Shown: piece after piece, positions 55,669 through 64,000 of the stretch | Numbering within the stretch: position 1 is the first letter of the stretch | Layout of the letters: each line of letters opens with the position of its first letter | Assembly (NCBI RefSeq): GCF_004353505.1 | Contig: NZ_SMNQ01000001.1 | Location: 1,036,167-1,100,166, forward strand | Source of the DNA: Streptomyces sp. WAC05374 | GTDB lineage: Bacteria > Actinomycetota > Actinomycetes > Streptomycetales > Streptomycetaceae | Direction: 5' to 3' | Length of the DNA: 64,000 nt | The notes under the pieces: model-generated | Told to the model about the DNA's origin: nothing | What the model saw: the letters and a program-made list of their open reading frames with translations, nothing else | The model's database searches: none | Made by a program: the position numbers and the translations under genes

Positions 55669-56142
55669 TCACTGGCTGCTGGTGCCGAAGTCCTCGGGCG
55701 AAATCTGGTCGAGGAACTCGCGGAACTTCTCCACCTCGTCCTCCTGCTCGTCGGGGATGGCGATTCCCGCGTCGTCGAGCACGCCGTCGCTCCCGTAGAT
55801 CGGGGTCCCGGTGCGCAGGGCCAGCGCTATGGCGTCGGAGGGCCTGGCGCTCACCTCCACCCCGCTGGCGAAGACCAGCTCCGCGTAGAAGACCCCTTCC
55901 CGCAGGTCCGTGATGCGGACCTCGGTCAGCTCCTGGCCCACGGCCTCGAGCACGTCCTTGAAAAGGTCATGGGTGAGCGGCCGGGCGGGAGCCATGCCCT
56001 GCTGCGCGAAAGCGATCGCCGTCGCCTCCCCCGGACCGATCCAGATCGGGAGGTACCGGTCGCCTCCCACTTCACGCAGGAGCACGATCGGCTGGTTGGA
56101 CGGCATTTCCACCCGGACACCGACAACATCGAGCTCGTTCAC
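55669..56142 (-). CDS. Bifunctional nuclease family protein (DUF151)
   Basis: This is a 157-residue DUF151/BFN-domain protein: NELDVVGVRVEMPSNQPIVL, LPIWIGPGEATAIAFAQQGM, ELVFASGVEVSARPSDAIAL. Homologues in plants have DNase/RNase activity; the bacterial role is unknown. The C-terminus is acidic (EDEVEKFREFLDQISPEDFG). GTG start with only weak AGGGTTGC upstream. It is placed between the two MerR genes, the same order as Rv1828-Rv1829-Rv1830. Confidence 0.9.
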   Translation of the reverse strand: MNELDVVGVRVEMPSNQPIVLLREVGGDRYLPIWIGPGEATAIAFAQQGMAPARPLTHDLFKDVLEAVGQELTEVRITDLREGVFYAELVFASGVEVSARPSDAIALALRTGTPIYGSDGVLDDAGIAIPDEQEDEVEKFREFLDQISPEDFGTSSQ

Positions 56143-56196
56143 ATTGCAACCCTAGGACGTGCCGGACCGGTTTGGATAGTCGGGCCCCCGTCAAGA

Positions 56197-56949
56197 TCAG
56201 TGCAAGCGGATTCCGAGAGCCGTCTGGACCAGTGCCGCGTGCAGCCGTACGGACAGGGTCGCCAGCTCCTTCGCGGTCGCCTCGGCATGCGCTCTGGTCT
56301 GCGGATTACGGTGCCTGCGCAGCGGCGCGACCACCTGCTCGACCAGGCCCGCCTCCCGCTCGGCGGCGGCCTTCACCGCCCGCAGGTGACGTGGTTCGAG
56401 ACCGAATCTGCCCAGCTCGGCCACCAGCTTCGCGACCGTCACCGCCTCGGCGTCGTACCCGCCGTCCACGCCCTGCACGACGAGCCCGTACGCCTCCCAC
56501 TCGGCGAGCTCCTCCTCGCCGGCGCCCGCGGCCGCCAGGAGCTCCGCCCTGCCGACCCGGGCAGCCGTCGGGCGGTCCTGCCCGGCCGGCTCCCAGATCT
56601 CACCCTCCAGGGCGTCGCGCTGCGGGCCGGGAGCGGGCGGCAGCTCCACCTGCTCGCCCCGCTCCACCGCGTCCAGGTGCTCGCGGATCACCTTCAGCGG
56701 CAGGTAGTGATCCCGCTGCATCCGCAGGATGCGCGCCAGCCGCTCCACGTCACCGGGGCTGAACTTCCGGTATCCCGAAGCGGTCCGCTGCGGCTCGACG
56801 AGCCCCTCCGCCTCCAGGAACCTGATCTTGGAGATGGTGACCTCGGGAAACTCTTCACGGAGCTGGTTGAGCACCGTCCCGATGCTCACCAGCCGGTCGG
56901 CCGCGCCGGCGGTGCCGTCCCCGGCACCGCCCGTCGTGGTTCGCAGCAT
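56197..56949 (-). CDS. FtsR-like MerR regulator
   Basis: This is a 250-residue MerR-family protein with the winged helix at the N-terminus: VSIGTVLNQLREEFPEVTIS, FLEAEGLVEPQRTASGYRKF, SPGDVERLARILRMQRDHYL. A long C-terminal region with two more helical segments (about 130-245) resembles Rv1828/FtsR, which in Corynebacterium activates ftsZ. ATG at 56949 with GGGGAGG upstream, 17 bases after the FHA gene stop, so the two are cotranscribed. A role in cell division control is inferred from the family and neighbourhood. Confidence 0.88.
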   Translation of the reverse strand: MLRTTTGGAGDGTAGAADRLVSIGTVLNQLREEFPEVTISKIRFLEAEGLVEPQRTASGYRKFSPGDVERLARILRMQRDHYLPLKVIREHLDAVERGEQVELPPAPGPQRDALEGEIWEPAGQDRPTAARVGRAELLAAAGAGEEELAEWEAYGLVVQGVDGGYDAEAVTVAKLVAELGRFGLEPRHLRAVKAAAEREAGLVEQVVAPLRRHRNPQTRAHAEATAKELATLSVRLHAALVQTALGIRLH

Positions 56950-56966
56950 GGGCCTCCCCTGCCGGA

Positions 56967-57800
56967 TCACACGCCCCGCTGGCTCGCGTAGAAGACCAGC
57001 CGGTACTTGCCGATCTGCACCTCGTCGCCGTTCGCCAGCGGAACCGAGTCGATCCGCTCCCGGTTGACGTACGTGCCATTGAGGCTGCCGACGTCCGAGA
57101 CGGTGAAGCTCCCGTCGGGCGACCGGCGGAACTCCACGTGGCGGCGCGACACGGTCACGTCGTCCAGGAAGATGTCACTCTGCGGGTGCCGCCCCGCCGT
57201 GGTCAGATCGCTGTCCAGCAGGAAACGGCTGCCCGAGTTGGGGCCACGGCGCACGACCAGGAGCGCCGAACCGAGCGGCAGCGCCTCGACGGCCGCCTGC
57301 GCCTCGGGCGACAGCGAGGGGAGCTGCGTCTGGCCGGTGACCTCGGAGTCGTACGCCTCCAGGCCGGAGATCGAGATCGTCGACGTCGTCTCGGACGCCC
57401 GCTCGGCCGGCACGCCACCGCGCAGCGGCGCACCGCAGTTGGAGCAGAACCGGCTCGCCTCGGCGTTGCGGTGCCCGCACCTCGTACACACCGGCATGGA
57501 CGAATCCTCCTGCCGCGGCTGGCCCGCGTGGGCGCTCGTCGCGTACGGGTCGGGCGCAAACCCTCCACCCGTACTCGAGGTTGATGGTTCTCCGAAACCT
57601 ATGCGGCCGGGACCGGCAGGGTCAACAGACGCGCCCTGGCCCCCCGGAATGTCACCGCCCGGACCCGCGACCTCGTCGCGGAAGAGGGGGCGCTCGCCGC
57701 CCTGCTCCTCACTCTGGCCATGGCGCGACGCACGGTGCTTGGCAGAGTTGCTGCCGTCCTCGCGTGCGCTCTTGCCGAACAACTTCGCAAACAACTTCAC
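56967..57800 (-). CDS. FHA-domain protein, GarA/OdhI-like, with zinc ribbon
   Basis: This is a 277-residue phospho-threonine-binding regulator. A Lys-rich opening (KLFAKLFGKSAREDG) and a disordered stretch precede a zinc ribbon (CTRC 105-108, CSNC 119-122). The motif ETTS (137-140, in SETTSTISISGLEAY) matches the ETT site phosphorylated by PknB/PknG in GarA, and the FHA domain follows (181-268: GRHPQSDIF, SRRHVEF, SLNGTYVN). In mycobacteria GarA switches 2-oxoglutarate metabolism. The zinc ribbon and long N-terminus are extra compared with GarA. GTG start overlaps the end of a small upstream frame. Confidence 0.9.
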   Translation of the reverse strand: MKLFAKLFGKSAREDGSNSAKHRASRHGQSEEQGGERPLFRDEVAGPGGDIPGGQGASVDPAGPGRIGFGEPSTSSTGGGFAPDPYATSAHAGQPRQEDSSMPVCTRCGHRNAEASRFCSNCGAPLRGGVPAERASETTSTISISGLEAYDSEVTGQTQLPSLSPEAQAAVEALPLGSALLVVRRGPNSGSRFLLDSDLTTAGRHPQSDIFLDDVTVSRRHVEFRRSPDGSFTVSDVGSLNGTYVNRERIDSVPLANGDEVQIGKYRLVFYASQRGV

Positions 57801-58074
57801 GGGCGATTCCCCTTGAACGAAACAGACCCGCCCGTGGGGCAGGACGAACCCTGAATGACCACACCTGCCGACCCGGACATCATCACAACGTCCGTATCCT
57901 CCGGACAGTTTCCCTCACGCATCACCTGTCTGATGCGCCGACCCCCCGCAACCAAACGCCCCGGCACCTGTCTTCCGGTTCGCGCCGCGCGACCGCGCGC
58001 GGCCGGCCCCGTGACCCGGTCCGGCCCGGCTCCGGGTGCGGGCACTTGCCGCGTATCCCCCATGGACCCCCGCC
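57797..58074 (-). other. Region upstream of the FHA gene with coupled small open frame
   Basis: These 278 bases separate the DUF881 stop from the FHA start. A frame of about 41 codons starting ATGCGTGAGGGAAAC ends with a TGA that overlaps the FHA GTG (GTGA), so it could couple translation. GGAGG lies inside it, 11 bases before GTGATGATG, an alternative start for a 29-residue peptide. In mycobacteria gcvH occupies this place; it is not here. Confidence 0.4.
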
Positions 58075-58953
58075 TCACTGCGATGACGACCGAGCGTAGT
58101 CAGGCCGCTCCGCCGGTCGCAAGGCGTCCACAACGATCTTCTGCGACCGTGTCACCGTGGCGGTGGCCTGCTCCTTCTCCAGCGTCTGCACCACCCCTCC
58201 CGGGATGTTCAGCGCCGGCTCCAGATCCTGGGGCTTCCCGATGACCTTGAAGCGGTACGGGGCCTGGATCTTCCGCCCGTCCACCTCTATGTCCCCGGCG
58301 TCACCGGAGAAGTACGTGTCGGCGACGACCCGGACACCATTGACCTGGATCGCCTCCGCACCGGCGGCCCGCAGCTCCTGGATGGCGTCGAGCAGCATGT
58401 CCGACTCCACCGCACCGGCGCCGTCGGCGATGGTGAGCGTGATGCCGGGGCCCTGCGCCGCCACCGTACCGGCCAGGATGCCGAGCTGCCGTTCCTTTTC
58501 CAGCGTCTGCTTCCGCGCCTCTTCCGCCTGGTCGGAGCTGTTCTCCAGCTCCGTGCGCTGGTCCTCCAGGCGCGCCTTCTCGTCCTCCAGGCGCTGCGTG
58601 CGGTCGTCCAGCTCGTCGAGGATGCGCACCAGGTCCTCCTGGCGCGCGCCGCGCAGGGCACCGGTGTCGCTCGTCGACCGGACCTGGATGGCGAGGCCCA
58701 GGCCCAGCCCGAACAGCAGGACGGCCACGATGAGTTGCGCCCGGGTGACGCGCGGCGGCCACAGGCCCGCGATCAGACGCTGCCGCCCGGTCCGCGGCTC
58801 TGACGGCTCCGTCGCCCGCGGCTGCTCAGGCTCCGGCTCCTGCTCCGGCTCGGTCCGAGGCTGCGGCTGCGGCTGCGGCTGCGGCTGCGGGGCAGGCTGC
58901 TCCGGCCGGCGCTCCGGCTCGGGAATCGGGTTCGGTGTCTCTTCGTTGCTCAT
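58075..58953 (-). CDS. DUF881 membrane protein
   Basis: This is a 292-residue protein with a disordered Gln/Pro/Glu-rich cytoplasmic tail (1-65), one membrane helix (about 72-92, RAQLIVAVLLFGLGLGLAIQ), a coiled coil (about 100-150, RILDELDDRTQRLEDEKARL) and the DUF881 domain (GITLTIADGAGAVESDMLLD, IQELRAAGAEAIQVNGVRVV, TYFSGDAGDIEVDGRKIQAP). ATG five bases after the small basic protein stop: cotranscribed. It is the Rv1825-type member. Related proteins are linked to envelope or division complexes. Confidence 0.9.
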   Translation of the reverse strand: MSNEETPNPIPEPERRPEQPAPQPQPQPQPQPRTEPEQEPEPEQPRATEPSEPRTGRQRLIAGLWPPRVTRAQLIVAVLLFGLGLGLAIQVRSTSDTGALRGARQEDLVRILDELDDRTQRLEDEKARLEDQRTELENSSDQAEEARKQTLEKERQLGILAGTVAAQGPGITLTIADGAGAVESDMLLDAIQELRAAGAEAIQVNGVRVVADTYFSGDAGDIEVDGRKIQAPYRFKVIGKPQDLEPALNIPGGVVQTLEKEQATATVTRSQKIVVDALRPAERPDYARSSSQ

Positions 58954-58958
58954 CGGCC

Positions 58959-59291
58959 TCACGCCCGGAACACGTGCCGCCGGATCGCGGCGGCGTTGGA
59001 GAAGATCCGGATGCCGAGCACGACGACCACACCGGTCGAAAGCTGTGCGCCGACGCCCAGCTTGTCGCCGAGGAACACGATCAGCGCGGCCACGACGACG
59101 TTCGACAGGAAGGAGACGACGAAGACCTTGTCGACGAAGATCCCGTCGAGCATGGCCCGCAGGCCGCCGAAGACCGCGTCCAGGGCAGCCACGACGGCGA
59201 TCGGCAGATAGGGCTCGACCACCGCCGGCACCTCGGGCCGGATGAACAGTCCGACCACGACTCCCACGACGAGGCCCAGTACGGCGATCAA
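58959..59291 (-). CDS. Small basic membrane protein (DUF1290)
   Basis: This is a 110-residue protein with about three membrane helices and a basic end (NAAAIRRHVFRA): AVLGLVVGVVVGLFIRPEVP, AVFGGLRAMLDGIFVDKVFV, NVVVAALIVFLGDKLGVGAQ. It is the DUF1290 'small basic protein' always flanked by DUF881 proteins in actinobacteria and some firmicutes. Function unknown. The TTG start overlaps the upstream DUF881 stop (TTGA), with GGAAGGGC upstream: translational coupling. Confidence 0.92.
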   Translation of the reverse strand: MIAVLGLVVGVVVGLFIRPEVPAVVEPYLPIAVVAALDAVFGGLRAMLDGIFVDKVFVVSFLSNVVVAALIVFLGDKLGVGAQLSTGVVVVLGIRIFSNAAAIRRHVFRA

Positions 59292-60217
59292 GATGTGCCC
59301 TTCCCTGTGTCGGCCGCGCCCTGCCCGTCACCCGTTCCGGATCCGGCGATGCTCGGCTGTGCTGTACGTACGATCAGGCTCGGCGCGGCCGGCAGACGCA
59401 CCTCGCCCTGGTCCGAAATGCTGGTGCGGATACCGAAGTTCTCCTGCAGTACGTGCAGGTACTGCCCGTCGGGGCTGTCCTGGAACGTCGTGCTCAGCTT
59501 TTTTCCGTCCCCCACCGCCAGCACCGTGTACGGCGGCACCAGCGGCTTGTTGTCGACCAGTATGGCGTCGCCCGCCGCGCGGATCGCCGACAGGGCGGTC
59601 AGGCGCTGCCCATTGATGGCGATGGCTTCCGCGCCCGCCTGCCACAGGCCGTTGACCACCCGCTGCATGTCGCGGTCCCGGACCCGGCCGGTGTCGGCGA
59701 ACCCGCTGCTCTCGCGCGGTCCGCCCCCGCCCTCTTCGGTGTCCTTGGCGTCGTCCACGACGAGCCGGACACCCGGCCCCCGCACCGGCGTCGCCCCCGA
59801 CAGCAGCGCCACGAGCTGCCCCTGGTCCCCGCCGTGCCGCTCCAGCGCCTTGCGCTGCCGTTCCCCCACCTCGGCGCGGAGCGTCTCGATCTGCTTCTCC
59901 AGGCCGTCGGCCGCCGAGGTCTCCGACTGGATGCGGTCGATGAGCTCCTCGCGCTCCTTGGCCACCACAGGTGCCGATATCTGCGCCTGCGCCGCCCCGA
60001 GCGTGACCACCAGGGCTGCCAGTACCAGTCCGGCCGCCAGGCCCAGCTTGGCGCGCAGCGTACGGGGCAGACCGCCGCCCTCGGCGGCCCTGCGGGCGGA
60101 CGCCTCCGCGTACCCGTCGTCGAGCGCGTGGTCCATCACATTGGTCAGCAGCGACATGGACGCATCGGGACGCGGTGGCGGGGAGCCGGTGCTCCGAACG
60201 GGGGGCTGCTGCGACAT
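59288..60217 (-). CDS. DUF881 membrane protein
   Basis: This is a 309-residue second DUF881 protein. A cytoplasmic N-terminus (1-60) precedes one membrane helix (about 62-84, LGLAAGLVLAALVVTLGAAQ), a coiled coil (REELIDRIQSETSAADGLEK) and the DUF881 domain (VRDRDMQRVVNGLWQAGAEA, INGQRLTALSAIRAAGDAIL). ATG at 60217; another ATG three codons earlier is possible. The stop overlaps the small basic protein start. It is the first gene of a three-gene unit with its partners. Confidence 0.9.
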   Translation of the reverse strand: MSQQPPVRSTGSPPPRPDASMSLLTNVMDHALDDGYAEASARRAAEGGGLPRTLRAKLGLAAGLVLAALVVTLGAAQAQISAPVVAKEREELIDRIQSETSAADGLEKQIETLRAEVGERQRKALERHGGDQGQLVALLSGATPVRGPGVRLVVDDAKDTEEGGGGPRESSGFADTGRVRDRDMQRVVNGLWQAGAEAIAINGQRLTALSAIRAAGDAILVDNKPLVPPYTVLAVGDGKKLSTTFQDSPDGQYLHVLQENFGIRTSISDQGEVRLPAAPSLIVRTAQPSIAGSGTGDGQGAADTGKGTS

Positions 60218-60269
60218 GCCGCACATCGTCGCACGTCGGAGGGGCTACCGCCGAATGGCCCCACCGGTG

Positions 60270-60304
60270 GTGCCGGAAGGCGCCCCAGGGACGCCCTCCG
60301 GCAC
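60270..60304 (-). terminator. Terminator of the sugar-nucleotide enzyme gene
   Basis: GTGCCGGA (60270-60277) pairs with TCCGGCAC (60297-60304), extended inward by GGCG/CGCC, 21 bases past the stop. Confidence 0.6.
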
Positions 60305-60324
60305 ACCGCTCCTTGCGTGCCGCC

Positions 60325-62820
60325 TCAGCGACCGGCGCTGTCCACCACGGCGGCCCACTCGTCGAGCAGCGCCTGCGCGGACGCGTCGTCGGGGCCCTCC
60401 GCCCACAGATGGGTGACCGCCTCGGCCGGGTCGGGCAGCACCATCACCCAGCGGCCGTCGGCCTCCACCACGCGCACACCGTCGGTGGTGTCCACGTGCC
60501 GGTCCCCGGCCGCTTCCACCACGCGCCGCATCACCAGGCCCTTGACCGCCCACGGCGTCGCCAGGTCCCGCTTGAGCACATGCGCCCGCGGGATGCGCGC
60601 GTCGATCTGGCTGAGCGTGAGCTGGGTACGGGCCACCAGCCCGATCAGCCGCACGAACGCCGCCGTACCGTCGAAGACGCTGCTGAACTCGGGAACGATG
60701 AAGCCACCGCGGCCGTCGCCACCGAAGATCGTGGACTCCTCACGGCCCACCCGGGTCAGGTCGTCCGGGGACGTCGTCGTCCAGTCGACCTGCGTGCCGT
60801 GGTACGCGGCCACCTGCTCGGCGATCCTCGTGGTCGTCACCGGCAGCGCCACCCGGCCGCTGCGCCGCTCGGCGGCCACCAGGTCCAGCATCACCAGCAG
60901 CGCCCGGTCGTCCTCGATGATCCGGCCCCGCTCGTCGACGAGCGACAGACGCTCACCGACCGTGTCGAACCGTACGCCGAAGGCCGCACGCGCCGACGCC
61001 ACTATCTCGCCGAGCCGTACCAGCCCGGCCCGGCGGGACTCGGCGGACTCGGTGGGCCGCGACTCGTCCAGACCGGGGTTGATCGTCAACGAGTCCACCC
61101 CGAGCCGCCCCAGCAGGCTGGGCAGGACGAGACCGGCGCTGCCGTTCGACGCGTCGACGACGACCTTCAGCCCCGCGTCGGAGATGCCGGTCGTGTCCAC
61201 GTTGCGCAGCAGGGACCCGGTGTACGAGTCGAAGACGCTGGACGGGAAGCTCAGGTCTCCGATCTCGCCCGGGAAGGCACGCCGGTACTCCTGGCGTGCG
61301 TACACCCGGTCCAGCTTCCGCTGCCCCGCCTGCGACAGGTCGGCGCCGCGCTCGTCGAAGAACATGATGTCGACCGAGTCGGGCACGCCCGGTGTCGTCC
61401 GGATCATGATGCCGCCGGCACTGCCCCGCGCGGTCTGCTGCCGTGCGACCGGCAGCGGCACGTTCTCCAGGTCGCGTACGTCGATGGCGCTGGCCTGGAG
61501 CGCGGAGATCACGGCCCGCTTCAGGGCCCGGGCGCCCCGGGAGTGGTCACGTGCCGTGGTGACCGTGGCGCCCTTCTTGAGCGTCGTCGCGTACGCCCCC
61601 GCCAGCCGGACCGCCAGCTCGGGGGTGATCTCGACGTTCAGGATTCCGGAGACACCGCGCGCCCCGAAAAGGTGCGCCTGCCCGCGGGACTCCCAGATCA
61701 CCGAGGTGTTGACGAAGGCGCCGGCCTCGATGGTCTTGAAGGGGTAGACCCGCACATTGCCCTGGACGATCGATTCTTCACCGACGAGGCACTCGTCGCC
61801 GATGACGGCCCCGTCCTCGATCCGGGCGGCCCGCATGATGTCGGTGTTCTTGCCGATCACGCAGCCGCGCAGATTGCTGTGCTGCCCGATGTAGACGTTG
61901 TCGTGAACAACCGCCTTGTGCAGGAAAGCGCCGCTCTTCACGACCACGTTCGAGCCCACGACCGTGTGCTCGCGGATTTCCACGCCGGCCTCGACCTTGG
62001 CGTAGTCGCCGATGTAGAGGGGCCCGCGCAGGACGGCGTCCGGGTGCACCTCCGCACCCTCGGCGACCCACACGCCGGGCGAGATCTCAAAGCCGTCGAG
62101 TTCGACGTCGACCTTCCCCTCGAGCACGTCGGCCTGGGCCTTGACGTAGCTCTCGTGGGTGCCGACGTCCTCCCAGTAGCCCTCGGCGACATAGCCGTAG
62201 ATCGGCTTGCCCTCCTTCATGAGCTGCGGGAAGACGTCACCGGACCAGTCCACCGGAACATCGGCCTCGACGTAGTCGAAGACCTCGGGCTCCATGACGT
62301 AGATGCCGGTGTTGACCGTGTCGGAGAAGACCTGGCCCCAGGTCGGCTTCTCCAGGAAGCGTTCGACCTTGCCCTCCTCGTCCACAATGGTGATACCGAA
62401 TTCGAGGGGGTTGGGGACCCGCGTCAGGCATACCGTGACCATCGCGCCCTTTTCCTTGTGGAACGCGATGAGGTCGGTCAGATCGAAATCCGTGAGCGCG
62501 TCACCGGAGATGACAAGGAAGGCGTCGTCCTTCAGCGCCTCCTCGGCATTCTTCACGCTTCCCGCGGTACCGAGGGGCTTCTCCTCGTTGGCATAGGTCA
62601 GTTCCATGCCGAGCTCTTCGCCGTCACCAAAGTAGTTCTTTACGAGTGAGGCGAGGAACTGCACGGTCACGACGGTCTCATTGAGCCCGTGCCGCTTGAG
62701 CAGCCGCAGCACATGCTCCATGATCGGCCGGTTGGCCACCGGCAGGAGCGGCTTGGGCATGCTCGAGGTCATGGGGCGAAGTCGAGTTCCTTCGCCACCG
62801 GCCATAACGACGGCCTTCAT
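60325..62820 (-). CDS. Mannose-1-phosphate guanylyltransferase-like/phosphomannomutase-like fusion
   Basis: This is an 831-residue protein in three parts. Residues 1-235 are a nucleotidyltransferase ([20 protein letters not shown] from 6; [13 protein letters not shown]). About 245-375 are left-handed beta-helix repeats ([20 protein letters not shown]). About 380-831 are an alpha-D-phosphohexomutase-like region. The mutase serine loop is present (ARDHS, S427), but the metal loop that normally reads DGDGDR is FDTVGERL (618-625), so that domain is probably inactive or regulatory. It likely makes a GDP- or other NDP-sugar for glycolipids or cell wall. ATG with AGGAGGA upstream. Confidence 0.88.
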   Translation of the reverse strand: MKAVVMAGGEGTRLRPMTSSMPKPLLPVANRPIMEHVLRLLKRHGLNETVVTVQFLASLVKNYFGDGEELGMELTYANEEKPLGTAGSVKNAEEALKDDAFLVISGDALTDFDLTDLIAFHKEKGAMVTVCLTRVPNPLEFGITIVDEEGKVERFLEKPTWGQVFSDTVNTGIYVMEPEVFDYVEADVPVDWSGDVFPQLMKEGKPIYGYVAEGYWEDVGTHESYVKAQADVLEGKVDVELDGFEISPGVWVAEGAEVHPDAVLRGPLYIGDYAKVEAGVEIREHTVVGSNVVVKSGAFLHKAVVHDNVYIGQHSNLRGCVIGKNTDIMRAARIEDGAVIGDECLVGEESIVQGNVRVYPFKTIEAGAFVNTSVIWESRGQAHLFGARGVSGILNVEITPELAVRLAGAYATTLKKGATVTTARDHSRGARALKRAVISALQASAIDVRDLENVPLPVARQQTARGSAGGIMIRTTPGVPDSVDIMFFDERGADLSQAGQRKLDRVYARQEYRRAFPGEIGDLSFPSSVFDSYTGSLLRNVDTTGISDAGLKVVVDASNGSAGLVLPSLLGRLGVDSLTINPGLDESRPTESAESRRAGLVRLGEIVASARAAFGVRFDTVGERLSLVDERGRIIEDDRALLVMLDLVAAERRSGRVALPVTTTRIAEQVAAYHGTQVDWTTTSPDDLTRVGREESTIFGGDGRGGFIVPEFSSVFDGTAAFVRLIGLVARTQLTLSQIDARIPRAHVLKRDLATPWAVKGLVMRRVVEAAGDRHVDTTDGVRVVEADGRWVMVLPDPAEAVTHLWAEGPDDASAQALLDEWAAVVDSAGR

Positions 62821-62942
62821 GTCGGAAGCGTCCTCCTTGCAGAGACGACGGTCAAGCCGACTTCACCCGTCCGGGACAGTGGTCCGCTTACGACAAACAA
62901 GGGCGGGGCCGGCAATCACTGCACGGCACCCATCAGACGGGC

Positions 62943-63551
62943 TCAATCGGCTGCGGTATCCGCCTTGACAAGTCGGCGGACCTGGACCACGTAGAGGATC
63001 CCTGCCCACCAATACAGAGTTGTACCCCATCCGGCGAAGGCCCACCCGAAAACTTCAGCGAGTGACGAAAGCCATCCGGTCCCGTCGCTGAGCAGGAGGA
63101 GCGGGAAGGCGTACATCAAGTTGAACGTCGCCGCCTTGCCCAGGAAGTTCACCTGCGGCGGCGGATAGCCGTGCCGGCGGAGGATTCCCACCATCACCAG
63201 CAGCATCAGCTCACGGGCCAAAAGCGCCACGGTCAGCCAGAGCGGCAGGATCTCACGCCATGTCAGACCGAGGAGGGTGGAAAGGATGTACAGCCGGTCG
63301 GCGGCCGGGTCGAGGAGCCGGCCCAGACTGCTGATCTGGTTCCAGCGCCGCGCGAGCTTGCCGTCCAGGTAGTCGCTGACACCGCTGAGCATCAGCACGA
63401 GCAACGCCCAGCCATCGCTCTTGGGCCCGCCGAACTCGGGGCGGAGAATCAGCCACAGGAACAGCGGCACGCCCGCGAGGCGGGCCATGCTGAGGATGTT
63501 GGGGATGGTGAGGACCCGGTCCGTCTGAACGCGGGTCTCCTGAACCTCCAC
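62943..63551 (-). CDS. CDP-alcohol phosphatidyltransferase (PgsA2-like)
   Basis: This is a 202-residue membrane enzyme with about five helices and the complete CDP-alcohol motif in SDYLDGKLARRWNQISSLG followed by RLLDPAADRL (D-x2-DG-x2-AR-x8-G-x3-D-x3-D). It joins CDP-diacylglycerol to an alcohol such as glycerol phosphate or inositol phosphate. The genomic position matches Rv1822 (pgsA2) beside the DUF881 genes. The GTG at 63549-63551 is seven bases from AGGAGG. Confidence 0.9.
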   Translation of the reverse strand: MEVQETRVQTDRVLTIPNILSMARLAGVPLFLWLILRPEFGGPKSDGWALLVLMLSGVSDYLDGKLARRWNQISSLGRLLDPAADRLYILSTLLGLTWREILPLWLTVALLARELMLLVMVGILRRHGYPPPQVNFLGKAATFNLMYAFPLLLLSDGTGWLSSLAEVFGWAFAGWGTTLYWWAGILYVVQVRRLVKADTAAD

Positions 63552-63656
63552 CCGGGGGCCTCCTGTGGAAACGTGCCAACGATGCTCCCTGACTTTACCG
63601 TCAGCAGACCGGGCCCTGCGCACAGGGGTGTCCGGGCTCCCCCTGAACGCAGAAAA

Positions 63657-63693
63657 GCCTCAGGCCCCGGACACGAAGTCCAGGGCCTGAGGC
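63657..63693 (-). terminator. Rho-independent terminator of the rRNA operon
   Basis: GCCTCAGGCCC pairs with GGGCCTGAGGC; on the minus strand the stem is followed by TTTT. It lies nine bases past the 3' end of 5S rRNA. Confidence 0.9.
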
Positions 63694-63701
63694 CAATAAT
63701 A

Positions 63702-63820
63702 GTTCGGCGGCGTCCTACTCTCCCACAGGGTCCCCCCTGCAGTACCATCGGCGCTGAAAGGCTTAGCTTCCGGGTTCGGAATGTAACCGGGCGTTTCCCT
63801 AACGCTATGACCACCGAAAC
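63702..63820 (-). rRNA. rrf: 5S ribosomal RNA
   Basis: The minus strand reads GTTTCGGTGGTCATAGCGTT at the 5' end and ACTGCAGGGGGGACCCTGTG to GTAGGACGCCGCCGAAC at the 3' end, the full 119-base streptomycete 5S sequence with its terminal stem. It is separated from 23S by about 78 bases of spacer and followed by the rRNA operon terminator. Confidence 0.97.
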
Positions 63821-63898
63821 ACTATGAAGATGTCGAACTCAACCGGCGAAGGGAGTTCGTTACTTCAGAACTAACACAGTGGACGCGAGCAACTGAGG

Positions 63899-64000
63899 AC
63901 AAGCCCTCGGCCTATTAGTACCGGTCAACTCCACCCATTACTGGGCTTCCATATCCGGCCTATCAACCCAGTCGTCTACTGGGAGCCTTACCCTCTCAAG
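63899..64000 (-). rRNA. rrl: 23S ribosomal RNA, 3' end
   Basis: The minus strand reads CTTGAGAGGGTAAGGCTCCC and GTAGACGACTGGGTTGATAG to GGTACTAATAGGCCGAGGGC then TTGTCC, the 3'-terminal part of actinobacterial 23S rRNA. The gene continues beyond the right edge. The exact mature end is not certain to within a few bases. Confidence 0.95.

Overview
The window is chromosomal DNA of a Streptomyces or close relative. The DNA is very GC-rich, codon third positions are almost always G or C, GTG and TTG starts are common, and many genes appear to be transcribed without a leader. It also carries family types typical of this genus: a divergent EF-Tu (tuf3), DUF5999, Tat and lipoprotein-type secretion signals, and many one-component regulators that each face a target gene. 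Apart from a 44-base C run, base composition and codon use look uniform. I see no prophage, transposase, integrase, CRISPR array or tRNA gene.

Layout. 0-3 kb: start of sbcD, then a second-type dnaK-grpE operon lacking dnaJ and hspR. 3-8.5 kb: housekeeping genes (YigZ family, CoA-binding protein, YbaK-type deacylase), an XRE/cupin regulator facing an EamA exporter, two left-handed beta-helix proteins (an acyltransferase and a gamma carbonic anhydrase) and a DedA protein. 8.5-20 kb: a secreted GH3 glycosidase, a thioesterase, a membrane-anchored protein, an MFS transporter, a spermidine-synthase-like protein, tuf3, a TVP38 protein, a thiolase with an HxlR regulator, and uppP. 20-32 kb: small unknown proteins, apolipoprotein N-acyltransferase, a Gfo/Idh oxidoreductase with an FAD monooxygenase and TetR regulator, a GC-rich repeat patch, ung, an orphan solute-binding lipoprotein and two SDR genes. 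31.6-47.7 kb: a HipA-like kinase with DUF3037, an S9 peptidase, a Rieske lipoprotein, three more EamA transporters with LysR and MocR neighbours, a PadR regulator, a PhzF protein, a CPBP membrane protein and a glutamate-cysteine ligase family protein. 48-64 kb: gcvP under a glycine riboswitch, dinB, and a conserved actinobacterial block (MerR, bifunctional nuclease, FtsR-like MerR, FHA protein, DUF881, small basic protein, DUF881, sugar-nucleotide enzyme, CDP-alcohol phosphatidyltransferase), then 5S and the 3' end of 23S rRNA.

How genes work together. The 49-63.6 kb block follows the order I remember around garA in mycobacteria, which links glycine/2-oxoglutarate control, FHA phospho-signalling, cell division and phospholipid synthesis. 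The repair genes ung and dinB each carry a close match to the PafBC (RecA-independent) damage promoter, so they probably form one response. Several regulator/target pairs have clear palindromes in their shared intergenic DNA (XRE/EamA, HxlR/thiolase, TetR/monooxygenase, MocR/FMN-barrel protein, PadR).

Most notable points: dinB is broken in frame at a 44-base C run; the HipA kinase/DUF3037 pair is translationally coupled and has no antitoxin; the mutase domain of the large sugar-nucleotide enzyme has lost its metal-binding acids; and an intergenic region near 47.9 kb has three arms that could form two competing hairpins.
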